NCBI GenBank assembly: GCA_964509425.1
Contig: CAZDWZ010000004.1
Coordinates: forward strand, 248,001-312,000
Source of the DNA: CAZDWZ01 sp964509425
GTDB taxonomy: Bacteria > Bdellovibrionota_C > UBA2361 > SZUA-149 > CAZDWZ01
Length of the DNA: 64,000 bases
Direction: 5' to 3'
In this document: piece by piece, positions 1-6,920 of the stretch
Layout of the letters: each line of letters starts with the position of its first letter
Numbering within the stretch: position 1 is the stretch's first letter
Position numbers and translations under genes: made by a program
Notes under the pieces: model-generated
The model's database searches: none
What the model was told of the DNA's origin: nothing
Seen by the model: only the letters and a program-made list of their open reading frames with translations

Positions 1-454
1 TCACCGCCAGAATTCCGGGATACGCGAGCGTGACCTCGGCATGGCTGTCGGCAGCGGGATCGCCTCGATAGGCGGCACGGATATCCTCAAGCAATTTCTT
101 CCTGATTTCCGGAAGCACGAGAAAAAACTTTTCGACGATCGTGTCAGCATCGAGCAGCGTTTCGCTTTTGGTCGATCGTACCTCTATCGCCCGTTTCACC
201 TCATCCAGCAGAACGGTACCCGCAGACTGCAACTCTCGGTTCAAACTTTGCAAAAAGTTCGCACCGCCGTTTCTCGGAGAGTAACGGCCTCCGAGCAAGA
301 TATTCACAAAAGTTTTGAGCGCCGCAGAGACGTTTGCGCTCTCGGGAAAACCTTCAAGCGTTCGCTCCGGAACATCATTCCGAAGCTCAGAAAAATACGG
401 CTGAAGCCGGCCCGCGGCATCGTCGGCGAGACTCGCTATGTTTCGTCCGCTCAC
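1..454 (-). CDS. cysE: Serine O-acetyltransferase, N-terminal part (runs off left edge)
   Basis: This would acetylate L-serine to O-acetylserine, the first committed step of cysteine synthesis, in the cytoplasm. Only the first 151 residues are in the window. The recognisable block is at the end: AYRGDPAA followed by a YPGILAV stretch, which matches the start of the catalytic region of serine acetyltransferases (RGDPAA...YPG...). The preceding ~120 residues form the helical N-terminal domain seen in the long EpsC-like members. The start is a GTG at 454, three bases after the yqeY stop, with GGAG about eight bases upstream; there is no suitable ATG. The hexapeptide-repeat left-handed beta-helix must lie beyond the edge. 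It is probably co-transcribed with yqeY and the ccmH-like gene. Confidence in the family is good because of the RGDPAA block, although half the protein is missing. Confidence 0.8.
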   Translation of the reverse strand, partial: MSGRNIASLADDAAGRLQPYFSELRNDVPERTLEGFPESANVSAALKTFVNILLGGRYSPRNGGANFLQSLNRELQSAGTVLLDEVKRAIEVRSTKSETLLDADTIVEKFFLVLPEIRKKLLEDIRAAYRGDPAADSHAEVTLAYPGILAV

Positions 455-457
455 AAA

Positions 458-895
458 TCAGCTCCCGAGGAGACCCTTAGCGAGCTCGCTCGCCATTTTC
501 CCCTCGAACTTTCCCTTATGGGTCTTGTTCAACTCGCCCATAATCTTTCCCATTGAATCGGCACCACCCGCCACGAGCGAGCTGATGAGGGCTTTCAATT
601 CTTCCGCCGAGAGCTGTTCGGGAAGGTACTTTTGAACGATCGCCACTTCTGCCGTGTTCTTTTCGATCATCTCATCGCGACCCGCATTCTTCGCAAAGTC
701 GATCGCATCGCGAAGCTTCTTAATCTCCCGCTGGAGCACCTGCATCGCCTGCTCGTCGGTCAAATCCGCCCGAGTGTCGATCTCCACCTTTTTCAATTCT
801 GAAAGCAGTCCCCGGAGCGTCTCGAGGCGATGCTGATCTCTCGCCTTCATCGCTTCTTTAATATCTTCTTGAACCTTCGCCTTTACCGTGCTCAT
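458..895 (-). CDS. yqeY: GatB/YqeY-domain protein
   Basis: This 145-residue protein matches the YqeY family, homologous to the C-terminal tRNA-binding tail of GatB. Its N-terminus has the usual pattern of a helix with KEAMKARDQHRLETLRGLLSE, and the middle carries the family pattern EVAIVQKYLPEQLSAEEL. The C-terminal helical part contains MGKIMGELNKTHKGKFEG, typical of the end of the family. The length is normal (about 147-150). No catalytic site is known; a role in amidotransferase or tRNA handling is usually assumed from homology only. It lies three bases upstream of cysE and 48 bases downstream of the ccmH-like gene, suggesting one transcript. Confidence 0.92.
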   Translation of the reverse strand: MSTVKAKVQEDIKEAMKARDQHRLETLRGLLSELKKVEIDTRADLTDEQAMQVLQREIKKLRDAIDFAKNAGRDEMIEKNTAEVAIVQKYLPEQLSAEELKALISSLVAGGADSMGKIMGELNKTHKGKFEGKMASELAKGLLGS

Positions 896-943
896 GACAC
901 CTCGTGGTTATCGCCCGCATCTGTTTCGCCCGAATCCGTTTTG

Positions 944-1384
944 TCAGTCCGGGACGTCCTCGTCTCCGGCGGGCGGCACAATGCCCCTATTCCGCCGAAC
1001 GAAAAAGATGAGTAGCAGTAGAGACAAAAAGAGGAAAGTTGCCGGAGCTGCCCAAATGAGCACTCCGACTCCATCCGCCGCCGGAATTCCGCGGATATCG
1101 GCTCCGTATCGAGACACCAGGACTCCTTGAATCTCCTCCTCCCCCTTCCCTTCCTTAAACATCCCCCGTATTTCTGAACGGAGCTTGACCGCCTCCTCGG
1201 AAGGGCACGCACTCAAAGTTCGGCCCGGACAGAACGGGCTCATCAACGACTCACTGAGTCGCGACTCGTTCACAAAAACAGCACCTTCCCCACCATTGAC
1301 ATCCATACAGCGAATTTCTACAGTTCTTAGACTGTCTCGACAAATTGATTCAGCGTTTGCTGAGGAATTTTTCAAGATGCCCAC
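944..1384 (-). CDS. CcmH/CycL-like cytochrome c maturation protein, no signal peptide visible
   Basis: The centre of this protein matches the CcmH N-terminal domain: SLMSPFCPGRTLSACPS, then KLRSEIRGMFKEGKGEEEI and a VSRYG motif, followed by one strong membrane segment (about residues 109-127) and a basic stop-transfer RRNRG. CcmH normally holds apocytochrome c haem-site thiols in the periplasm. The usual LMCPVC thiol pair is replaced by the PFCPG...C spacing known in one branch of the family. The odd point is the N-terminus. The frame opens directly after a TGA at 1388-1390, next to tRNA-Gly. The first codon is a GTG at 1384 and an ATG is available at 1306. Neither gives a signal peptide, which a periplasmic domain would need. 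No other ccm genes are nearby. It may be a truncated relic. Confidence 0.7.
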   Translation of the reverse strand: MGILKNSSANAESICRDSLRTVEIRCMDVNGGEGAVFVNESRLSESLMSPFCPGRTLSACPSEEAVKLRSEIRGMFKEGKGEEEIQGVLVSRYGADIRGIPAADGVGVLIWAAPATFLFLSLLLLIFFVRRNRGIVPPAGDEDVPD

Positions 1385-1391
1385 TCCTCAT

Positions 1392-1464
<73 letters not shown>

Positions 1465-1534
1465 TCTAATTTTTAGAAAATTCACGCTCTCCCAGGGCTT
1501 CCGAGTGTCCTGAAATCAGCATAATGTGTTTGAT

Positions 1535-1765
1535 ATGGCTCTCTGCCCTTACTGCAATAAAAATCAATCCGCCGACCGCTCTTCGCCTGAGGGGCGAAAG
1601 GCTTGGCCGTTCTGCTCGTTAAGGTGCAAAGCCGCCGATCTAGGCGCTTGGGCCAAGGAAGAATACACTATTCCGGCTGTGGAGGTTGAGGAGGAGGATC
1701 TTCGGCAGTTGGAAGAGGCGGGTGAAGCAGCTTTGTCTGACGAGGACAAAGAGGATTTGCATTAG
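1535..1765 (+). CDS. yacG: YacG-type zinc-binding DNA gyrase inhibitor
   Basis: A small zinc-finger protein of 76 residues. The four zinc ligands are visible as CPYC near the N-terminus and CSLRC about 25 residues later. They are followed by the diagnostic stretch AADLGAWAKEEYTIP, the family's 'DLG.W..E.Y.IP' motif. The C-terminus is acidic. YacG binds GyrB and inhibits gyrase in E. coli; that function is taken from the family. I chose the ATG at 1535 rather than the GTG at 1526 because MALCPYC is the usual N-terminus. It stands alone, between tRNA-Gly and the tRNA-Asn repeat region. Confidence 0.92.
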   Translation: MALCPYCNKNQSADRSSPEGRKAWPFCSLRCKAADLGAWAKEEYTIPAVEVEEEDLRQLEEAGEAALSDEDKEDLH

Positions 1766-1877
1766 TTCATCAGGTTTTGAGCATCTTTGCTGTTTGCCGA
1801 CGCTCGCCTGCTATGTCGCTTCCACTTTATAATTCCTGAGCGCTCTCGGTTTCCACGAGAGTTGGAATTGCACTCGA

Positions 1878-2050
1878 CCTGGGCCGGACTCACTCTGTTG
1901 CTGGTTCGAGTCCGGGCGACTACGCGCTCGCTCTCTCATTATTTGGGCGCTTTCATATTCGCCGAAGTTTGGAGATACACGCTACCTGGGCCGGACTCAC
2001 TCTGTCGCTGGTTCGGGCTTTGCCCGAACTGGTTGGTTCGAGTCCGGCAT
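1878..2050 (+). repeat. Two hairpins derived from the tRNA-Asn 3' half
   Basis: Two copies of a unit starting CCTGGGCCGGACTCACTCTG lie at about 1878 and 1985. Each continues into T-arm-like sequence, CGCTGGTTCG...GAGTCCGG. The unit is self-complementary: CCGGACTC at its start pairs with GAGTCCGG at its end. Both arms match the 3' half of the tRNA-Asn gene at 2072-2144, one in each orientation. The second copy carries an extra inner hairpin, GGTTCGGGC-TTT-GCCCGAAC. The 305 bases between yacG and tRNA-Asn hold nothing else recognisable. Confidence 0.7.
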
Positions 2051-2071
2051 ATGCGTACTGGAAAAAACTGG

Positions 2072-2144
<73 letters not shown>

Positions 2145-2198
2145 ACGCCTACGGTCGGGAACGGAGACAATCCACCGAAGTCATGTTACTTGTCAAGG

Positions 2199-3080
2199 AT
2201 GACTGATGCCTCGAAAAAACTTACCGAATCTCTAGAAGCCGCGGCCAACGAAATACCCGGAGCAGCGGCAGAGTTTTTCAGGCTTTTGATGAAAAGCACG
2301 GTGTTTCTTCCCGTAAAATCGGAGCCCAAATCAGGCGTTCCGATTCTGGGCCAGCTCGAGACGAGAGACCTCGGCTTTCTTACTGTTCTCAGCGACGGTG
2401 AAGAGATCCTCCCCATCTTCTCAGAAGCCGATTTTGTTGGAGATTGGGCCGATCGGGAGCTTTTTTACGCCGAATGCGAATTTCGGAAACTGATTTGGCT
2501 CATCGGCGAATCAACCGTCTTCCATCTGAACCCCGGACAAGAAGTGGGCAAAGAAATCAGCCGCTGGGAAATCGAAAAGCTCCGAAACGGAGAGGCAGCA
2601 ATCGAGGAAATTGTTGCCGAGCTTGAAGGCGCAGGCGATGAAGACCTCCTCGTGCAGCCCGCCGGACCTGAGTTTGATCCGTTTCGGAAAAAATTGCTTC
2701 CGATCCTCGAGATCGCGAGTGAGCTGGAACTCGCGTTCCTCGTTCTCCTCTCCGAAGAGGAAAGCGCTCGCACCAGCCCCGCGCTGGGCGTGAAATACTC
2801 TGCCGATATCTCCGAAGAGCGTCGTGCATATTTTCGCGCGGAGTTTGAGAACTGTAGCCGCCAGAGCCTCCCTCCGGAAATGCAACTCACCATTTTCGAT
2901 GAACTGGACGACGAAACAAATCCTAATTGGTCCATCTTCGAAGATGCGAGTCCATTTTATCTTGCCACCGTGGATCTCGATAAGAACACCGAGAAAGGCA
3001 GCATCGTACATGACCTCTGGCAACGCCTTGGAAACTTCCGCTCTGCTGATGACGACTCCGGAAATGACGAAGAAAAATGA
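2199..3080 (+). CDS. SseB-family protein
   Basis: This 293-residue acidic soluble protein resembles the SseB (enhanced serine sensitivity) family. The N-terminal half has the pattern FFRLLMKSTVFLPVK..., then a beta strand region with LGFLTVLSDGEEILPIFS and a later FHLNPGQEVGKEIS. That last stretch corresponds to the 'l.lNP.s..g..l' motif of SseB domains. The C-terminal half (FRKKLLPILEIASELELAFLVLLS onward) resembles the SseB C-terminal domain. The ATG at 2199 is preferred over upstream in-frame codons that lie inside tRNA-Asn. Function is not known; SseB domains also occur in secretion-system accessory proteins. It overlaps the next gene by 17 bases. Confidence 0.7.
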   Translation: MTDASKKLTESLEAAANEIPGAAAEFFRLLMKSTVFLPVKSEPKSGVPILGQLETRDLGFLTVLSDGEEILPIFSEADFVGDWADRELFYAECEFRKLIWLIGESTVFHLNPGQEVGKEISRWEIEKLRNGEAAIEEIVAELEGAGDEDLLVQPAGPEFDPFRKKLLPILEIASELELAFLVLLSEEESARTSPALGVKYSADISEERRAYFRAEFENCSRQSLPPEMQLTIFDELDDETNPNWSIFEDASPFYLATVDLDKNTEKGSIVHDLWQRLGNFRSADDDSGNDEEK

Positions 3081-3750
3081 GCCCGAACCGGCTGAGCTCC
3101 TTGCCAAATTCAACGCGGGCGAATCCATTTCACCCGCCCAGACCGCTTCACTCATTGAACGGATAAAATCCTGCGTCTCCGAAGAACCAGATTACTGGGA
3201 TTTCGATGAGATTTACGAAGTCGTCCTGGCACTGGGCAAATTGCGAGTGCTTGAAGCTGCCCCCGAACTAGAGCGCCTGCTCATCGCACAGGAGCCGCTC
3301 ACTCTCTGCCTCGTGCTCGAGACCCTCTGCCTAAAATGGGATCGCACTGAAGAGTATTTAGAACGGGTCATGACGTTTGCCGTCGGTGCGGTTTGGGATG
3401 AAGATCTTGATGTTCAAGAGAAAGCGATCGAGCTCCTGGGTGACTATGTAAGAAAAAGATCTCAAGGAGAAACGAGCCCTAAATCAAGCGTCGTTCAGCG
3501 CGTCGTCGAAACGCTCTGGCAGCAGTTCGCCTCTGCCGACGAACCGGTCATCATTCGAAAAGCCGCTTATCGTGCAATTGTCGCCGCCTCGGGAAAATCT
3601 GGAAGCAGTAATGGATCGAAAGCCCCGGACGATCGAACACTTCACGAGCTCATCGCCGACCTCCCAGAGTTGAAAAGCCCCGATGATCTGGGCCCTGGCT
3701 TTGAGAAGGACGCGTTGAAACAAACGCTCGGCAGGGATTCATTGATATGA
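3064..3750 (+). CDS. HEAT-like helical repeat protein
   Basis: I do not recognise a named family. The 228-residue protein is acidic and predicted to be almost entirely helical. Repeated pairs of amphipathic helices are visible, such as YEVVLALGKLRVLEAAPELERLLIA, LETLCLKWDRTEEYLERVMTFA and LDVQEKAIELLGDYVRKRS, a pattern usual for HEAT or ARM scaffolds. There is no signal peptide or membrane segment. It overlaps the SseB-like gene by 17 bases upstream and the DUF423 gene by 4 bases (ATGA) downstream, so the three are probably translationally coupled. An in-frame ATG at 3049 is an alternative start. Confidence 0.6.
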   Translation: MTKKNEPEPAELLAKFNAGESISPAQTASLIERIKSCVSEEPDYWDFDEIYEVVLALGKLRVLEAAPELERLLIAQEPLTLCLVLETLCLKWDRTEEYLERVMTFAVGAVWDEDLDVQEKAIELLGDYVRKRSQGETSPKSSVVQRVVETLWQQFASADEPVIIRKAAYRAIVAASGKSGSSNGSKAPDDRTLHELIADLPELKSPDDLGPGFEKDALKQTLGRDSLI

Positions 3751-4181
3751 AACGTCTCTTTTCGTGTGCCGCGTTTTTGCTCGCTGCCGGCGTAATCTTC
3801 GGCGCCTTCGGTGCGCACGCCCTTCGACCACACCTCTCTCCCCGAGAGATGGAGATCTACCAAACCGCAGTTTTCTATCAGATCACGCAGAGTCTGGGGG
3901 TCCTCATCATCCTTCTTGCCGCAGCCGCGTCTCTCGTGTCTTTACGAACTTCATTTTTCGCGGCGAAGTTGATATTGGGAGGCATCACGCTCTTCTCAGG
4001 TTCGCTTTACGCGCTCGTGCTCACGGGCGTCACTAAGTTCGGCATGATCACACCCCTCGGAGGCGCTTCGTTTATTGGCGCGTGGTGTCTCATCGGTTGG
4101 TCGGCATTCGGCAAATCAGAGCAAGGTGACCAAACGACAAAGAAGTTTCAGGAAGACAACAGCTCTCCGAAACCCGGCTGA
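3747..4181 (+). CDS. DUF423 (YgdD-like) inner-membrane protein
   Basis: A 144-residue membrane protein with four hydrophobic segments (about residues 5-25, 45-66, 70-94 and 98-120). The N-terminal block GVIFGAFGAHALRPHLSPREMEIYQTAVFYQ is the DUF423 signature (GAFGAHAL...Y.TAV.YQ). The C-terminal ~20 residues are polar and cytoplasmic. The function of the family is unknown. Its ATG overlaps the HEAT-like gene's stop by four bases. Confidence 0.88.
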   Translation: MKRLFSCAAFLLAAGVIFGAFGAHALRPHLSPREMEIYQTAVFYQITQSLGVLIILLAAAASLVSLRTSFFAAKLILGGITLFSGSLYALVLTGVTKFGMITPLGGASFIGAWCLIGWSAFGKSEQGDQTTKKFQEDNSSPKPG

Positions 4182-4405
4182 CGGCAAGCACTCTCACGAG
4201 CGCTCACCAGAGCCGGAGTTGACCTTCCTAAAACGTCTCGCTGGTGCGGTTCGCCCAGTGGGGCAATCCCAACCCGCCGTCGAAACACACGACCCCCCAG
4301 AAGAATGCGAGTTCCGGGTCCGCGAGCTGGTTCCAAGCAATGTGAACCCTCCCTATGGAAACGGGAAAGCAATCGTTCTGGCTCATTTAGGCCGTTCGGC
4401 ACTAA

Positions 4406-5125
4406 GTGTATTTTCTTTGTTCCTCAACGAATCTGCGTTTTTACCCCGAATCGATGAAACATTCTCTGTTTCCGAAACATAATGTCTTTGGCTGTCGTTC
4501 AAGACCAAAGACGCTTGAACAAATTTCTCTGTTCTCCGCACTTTCCATTTTGGAGAGAGAGGGCTCCTTACGCCATTTGGATGTTCCGGATACGAAACAT
4601 CCCTCGTGGCGTCGAGCTTTTTCGGCGTTTCATTTACCTTCCCCGAAATGGAGAATGATTGTGGGCAGTTCCAAAGCCTTAAAGCTGACGACCGATCAGC
4701 TTGCTGAACTCGAGGGGTGGAACATCCCCCTCCCGCCGACCGATGTGGGCCGGTACCGTCTGTATTTTTTCGTGAAAACGGGAAACCTTACCCACGGTGC
4801 CACCGAAGCCGGCCGGATCGCATACGCGATCGCGGAAAATTTGCGGTGGACCGGTAAGCGCGTCCGTCGCTCTCGTGGAAATGGCCCGGCGGGAGTGGTT
4901 CAGTATCTGATGTGGCGATCCAAACACTCCGTCCACGGCTCGCGCTACACCCGGCGTGTCGCGACTCAGATGACAACGGGCGGAAGCACGGATCCGGAGA
5001 TGGCGGGATATGCCCTCGGCATCATCTGGGACGGTTCGACCAAAGTGAACCAGAACTCTTCGCGCGGAATTGAACTAGTCCCGGAAGACAGCAACACAAA
5101 TCCGGTCACGGAAGGCAACGTTTGA
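4406..5125 (+). CDS. Hypothetical protein
   Basis: Not recognised. The frame is open for 239 codons, but the first ~80 residues are poor in features, and an internal ATG at about 4654 (MIVGSSKALKLTTDQLAELEG) could be the true start of a 156-residue protein. That part has mixed polarity, a central YRLYFFVKTGNLTHGATEAGRIAYAIAENLRW region and no signal peptide or membrane segment. A stem-loop terminator follows 25 bases after the stop, which supports a real transcript on this strand. The 224 bases upstream contain nothing I can name. Confidence 0.45.
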   Translation: MYFLCSSTNLRFYPESMKHSLFPKHNVFGCRSRPKTLEQISLFSALSILEREGSLRHLDVPDTKHPSWRRAFSAFHLPSPKWRMIVGSSKALKLTTDQLAELEGWNIPLPPTDVGRYRLYFFVKTGNLTHGATEAGRIAYAIAENLRWTGKRVRRSRGNGPAGVVQYLMWRSKHSVHGSRYTRRVATQMTTGGSTDPEMAGYALGIIWDGSTKVNQNSSRGIELVPEDSNTNPVTEGNV

Positions 5126-5150
5126 ACGATTCGGTGACGAAGTCTCAGAG

Positions 5151-5190
5151 ACCTAACAAGACTGCGTCCCGGACGCGGTCTTGTTAGGTT
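5151..5190 (+). terminator. Intrinsic-type stem-loop
   Basis: ACCTAACAAGAC and GTCTTGTTAGGT form a nearly perfect long stem, with a further CGTCC/GGACG pairing inside and TTTCT after it. It lies 25 bases after the hypothetical gene's stop and about 55 bases before the convergent methyltransferase stop, so it could serve both strands. Confidence 0.75.
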
Positions 5191-5244
5191 TCTAAGCTTC
5201 GGCGCCACTCGTTCTTTTTCTCCGGTATACTCCGGTCGCCCCTC

Positions 5245-6549
5245 TCATCCATCAATTTGAAAAAAATAGGATGAAATTCGCTTCCCGCCGTGAATCACGG
5301 GCGAGGACTTGCCATGATGTTTTGGGAGCCTTCCGGAAAATGCTGATTCAGCTTCTTTTTCGGCGGCGAGAAGAAATCCAGCGCCTGAATTTCGGGAAGC
5401 TTTGGCGGTCCAGTCACCGAGCCGGCGGTAAAGCTTAGGGATGTCCTCATCGAGCCGGTCTCCGAACGGCGGATTAAACGGCAGAAATACTCCTCCTTGA
5501 GGCGTGATTGTCGATGTCTCGAACTCCTGTCGCAACAGCTGAAGGTCCGGCGGCGCCACGTCAAGCCCCCCAAATATCTTCCATGCGGCTCGGAGATTCT
5601 CACTTAGCGCCGTGAATTGTTTCTCGTCGCGCTCGATAGCCACGACCGACTTGGGAAACGATGCTTGTCTGCCTGCAAGCAGACTCCGCTCTTTGACTTT
5701 GGCGTTGCTTAGTTCCGGCGAACAAGGAAACTCCTCGAATGCGAACTCTCGCCCGAAAATTCCTGGCGCGAGCCCGGAGAGCGAAAGCAGGCCCTCGATA
5801 ACAAGCGTCCCGCTGCCGGCAAAAGGGACAGCGAGCACCTTCCCCGAGATCTCAGACGAAAATATGGATTTCTGCCGTGCGAAGAGACAGGCTGCGAGCT
5901 CCTCTCGAAGAGGCGCTAAGGCGACGAAACTTTTTTTGACGTTTCTTCGGTAGCCCGGTTTTCCGTAACAGCTCAACAGAACGCGGCACGCATTCTTTTC
6001 CAGATTACACTCGAGCACCGTGTCAGCGGCCTCCGACTTGCGGATGCTCACGCCTGTCTCGCGAAGATAGTCCGCAATAACTTCAGCGATACCTTTTTCG
6101 TGAAACAGCCGGCTTCCGAGCGAGCGAACCTTGATCGCAACGGACATTCCAGGTTGTAAGGTCATGGCCCAAGGGAGCCCGGAGATGAATTTCTTTAATT
6201 CCCCATAACTCCCGACCCGCTTTTCGCCGAGGAGCCAGAGGAGATCTCTCAGACATCGGGAGCGATAGAGGAGTTCAAAGATCTGTCGAAAATGAATGTC
6301 TTCAACTCCGATCGCCTGACCGTCCCGGACAACTTTTCCAGTGAATGCGTAAGGCTGGAGCGGAGTGTCGAGAATAGACTGAACTTCCGCCGCGACTTCG
6401 TTGGTGAAACCTCGAGGAAAACGAAGTTCGATCCGGTGAGGTTTTGCCCAGATGAATTTGCGAATTTGCCGATCGCCTATCGGCGTTTCAGTTTTCGAGC
6501 CCAAGAGAGGGGTGCCATGTGAGCGAGATCCTCGATGCGCTTGGTCCAC
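5245..6549 (-). CDS. THUMP-domain rRNA/tRNA methyltransferase (RlmL/TrmN-like)
   Basis: The protein has the layout of the UPF0020 RNA methyltransferases. The N-terminal ~170 residues resemble a ferredoxin-like/THUMP RNA-binding region (WAKPHRIELRFPRGF...VEDIHFRQIFELLYRSRCLRDLLWLL). The C-terminal half is a Rossmann methyltransferase. The SAM-binding loop reads VLAVPFAGSGTLVIEG, and the catalytic NPPY-type motif is NPPFGDRLDED, as in enzymes making N2-methylguanosine. CYGKPGYRRN just before the Rossmann fold corresponds to the 'LH.RGYR' block. The start is uncertain. The ATG at 6549 overlaps the coiled-coil gene by 73 bases, while a TTG near 6507 would overlap less. The exact modified nucleotide cannot be read from the sequence. 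Confidence 0.8.
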   Translation of the reverse strand: MDQAHRGSRSHGTPLLGSKTETPIGDRQIRKFIWAKPHRIELRFPRGFTNEVAAEVQSILDTPLQPYAFTGKVVRDGQAIGVEDIHFRQIFELLYRSRCLRDLLWLLGEKRVGSYGELKKFISGLPWAMTLQPGMSVAIKVRSLGSRLFHEKGIAEVIADYLRETGVSIRKSEAADTVLECNLEKNACRVLLSCYGKPGYRRNVKKSFVALAPLREELAACLFARQKSIFSSEISGKVLAVPFAGSGTLVIEGLLSLSGLAPGIFGREFAFEEFPCSPELSNAKVKERSLLAGRQASFPKSVVAIERDEKQFTALSENLRAAWKIFGGLDVAPPDLQLLRQEFETSTITPQGGVFLPFNPPFGDRLDEDIPKLYRRLGDWTAKASRNSGAGFLLAAEKEAESAFSGRLPKHHGKSSPVIHGGKRISSYFFQIDG

Positions 6550-6908
6550 CGATTGACGTGGGCTGCAAGGCCGAGGACTTCACCTTTAAATTGATGAAAT
6601 TCTAAAAATTGTTCCCGAACCGACTGTGCGACGCAGCATAAAGACTGCTCGAGCTCATGTTGTCGCTCCGCATAGCGCACCGCAAGACCTTGAACGGCAC
6701 CTTCCAGAGCGCGGAATTCAGAGAGCAGCGCCTCCCTGTCCTCGCTCATGGATTCAAGCTTTCGTTCGAGCTCTCTGAACTGAACGCTCAGTTGTTGAAA
6801 TTCCTTTGGAACCGGCTCTTGTGCAGCGACACGCCGTGGAAGCACGCCGTCCAAACGGACAACGGAGGATACTTGTTGTTGATCTTGATCTTTTTCAAAT
6901 TGCTTCAT
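6477..6908 (-). CDS. Coiled-coil hypothetical protein
   Basis: A 143-residue polar protein with no recognised domain. From about residue 35 to 130 it has long heptad-like helices rich in E, L, R and Q (FRELERKLESMSEDREALL, YAERQHELEQSLCCVAQ). There is no signal peptide or membrane segment. It starts 12 bases after the glycosyltransferase stop and its end overlaps the methyltransferase frame, so the three genes probably form one operon. A scaffolding or partner role to the glycosyltransferase is possible but is only inferred from position. Confidence 0.6.
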   Translation of the reverse strand: MKQFEKDQDQQQVSSVVRLDGVLPRRVAAQEPVPKEFQQLSVQFRELERKLESMSEDREALLSEFRALEGAVQGLAVRYAERQHELEQSLCCVAQSVREQFLEFHQFKGEVLGLAAHVNRWTKRIEDLAHMAPLSWARKLKRR

Positions 6909-6920
6909 CTGACTAAAGCC

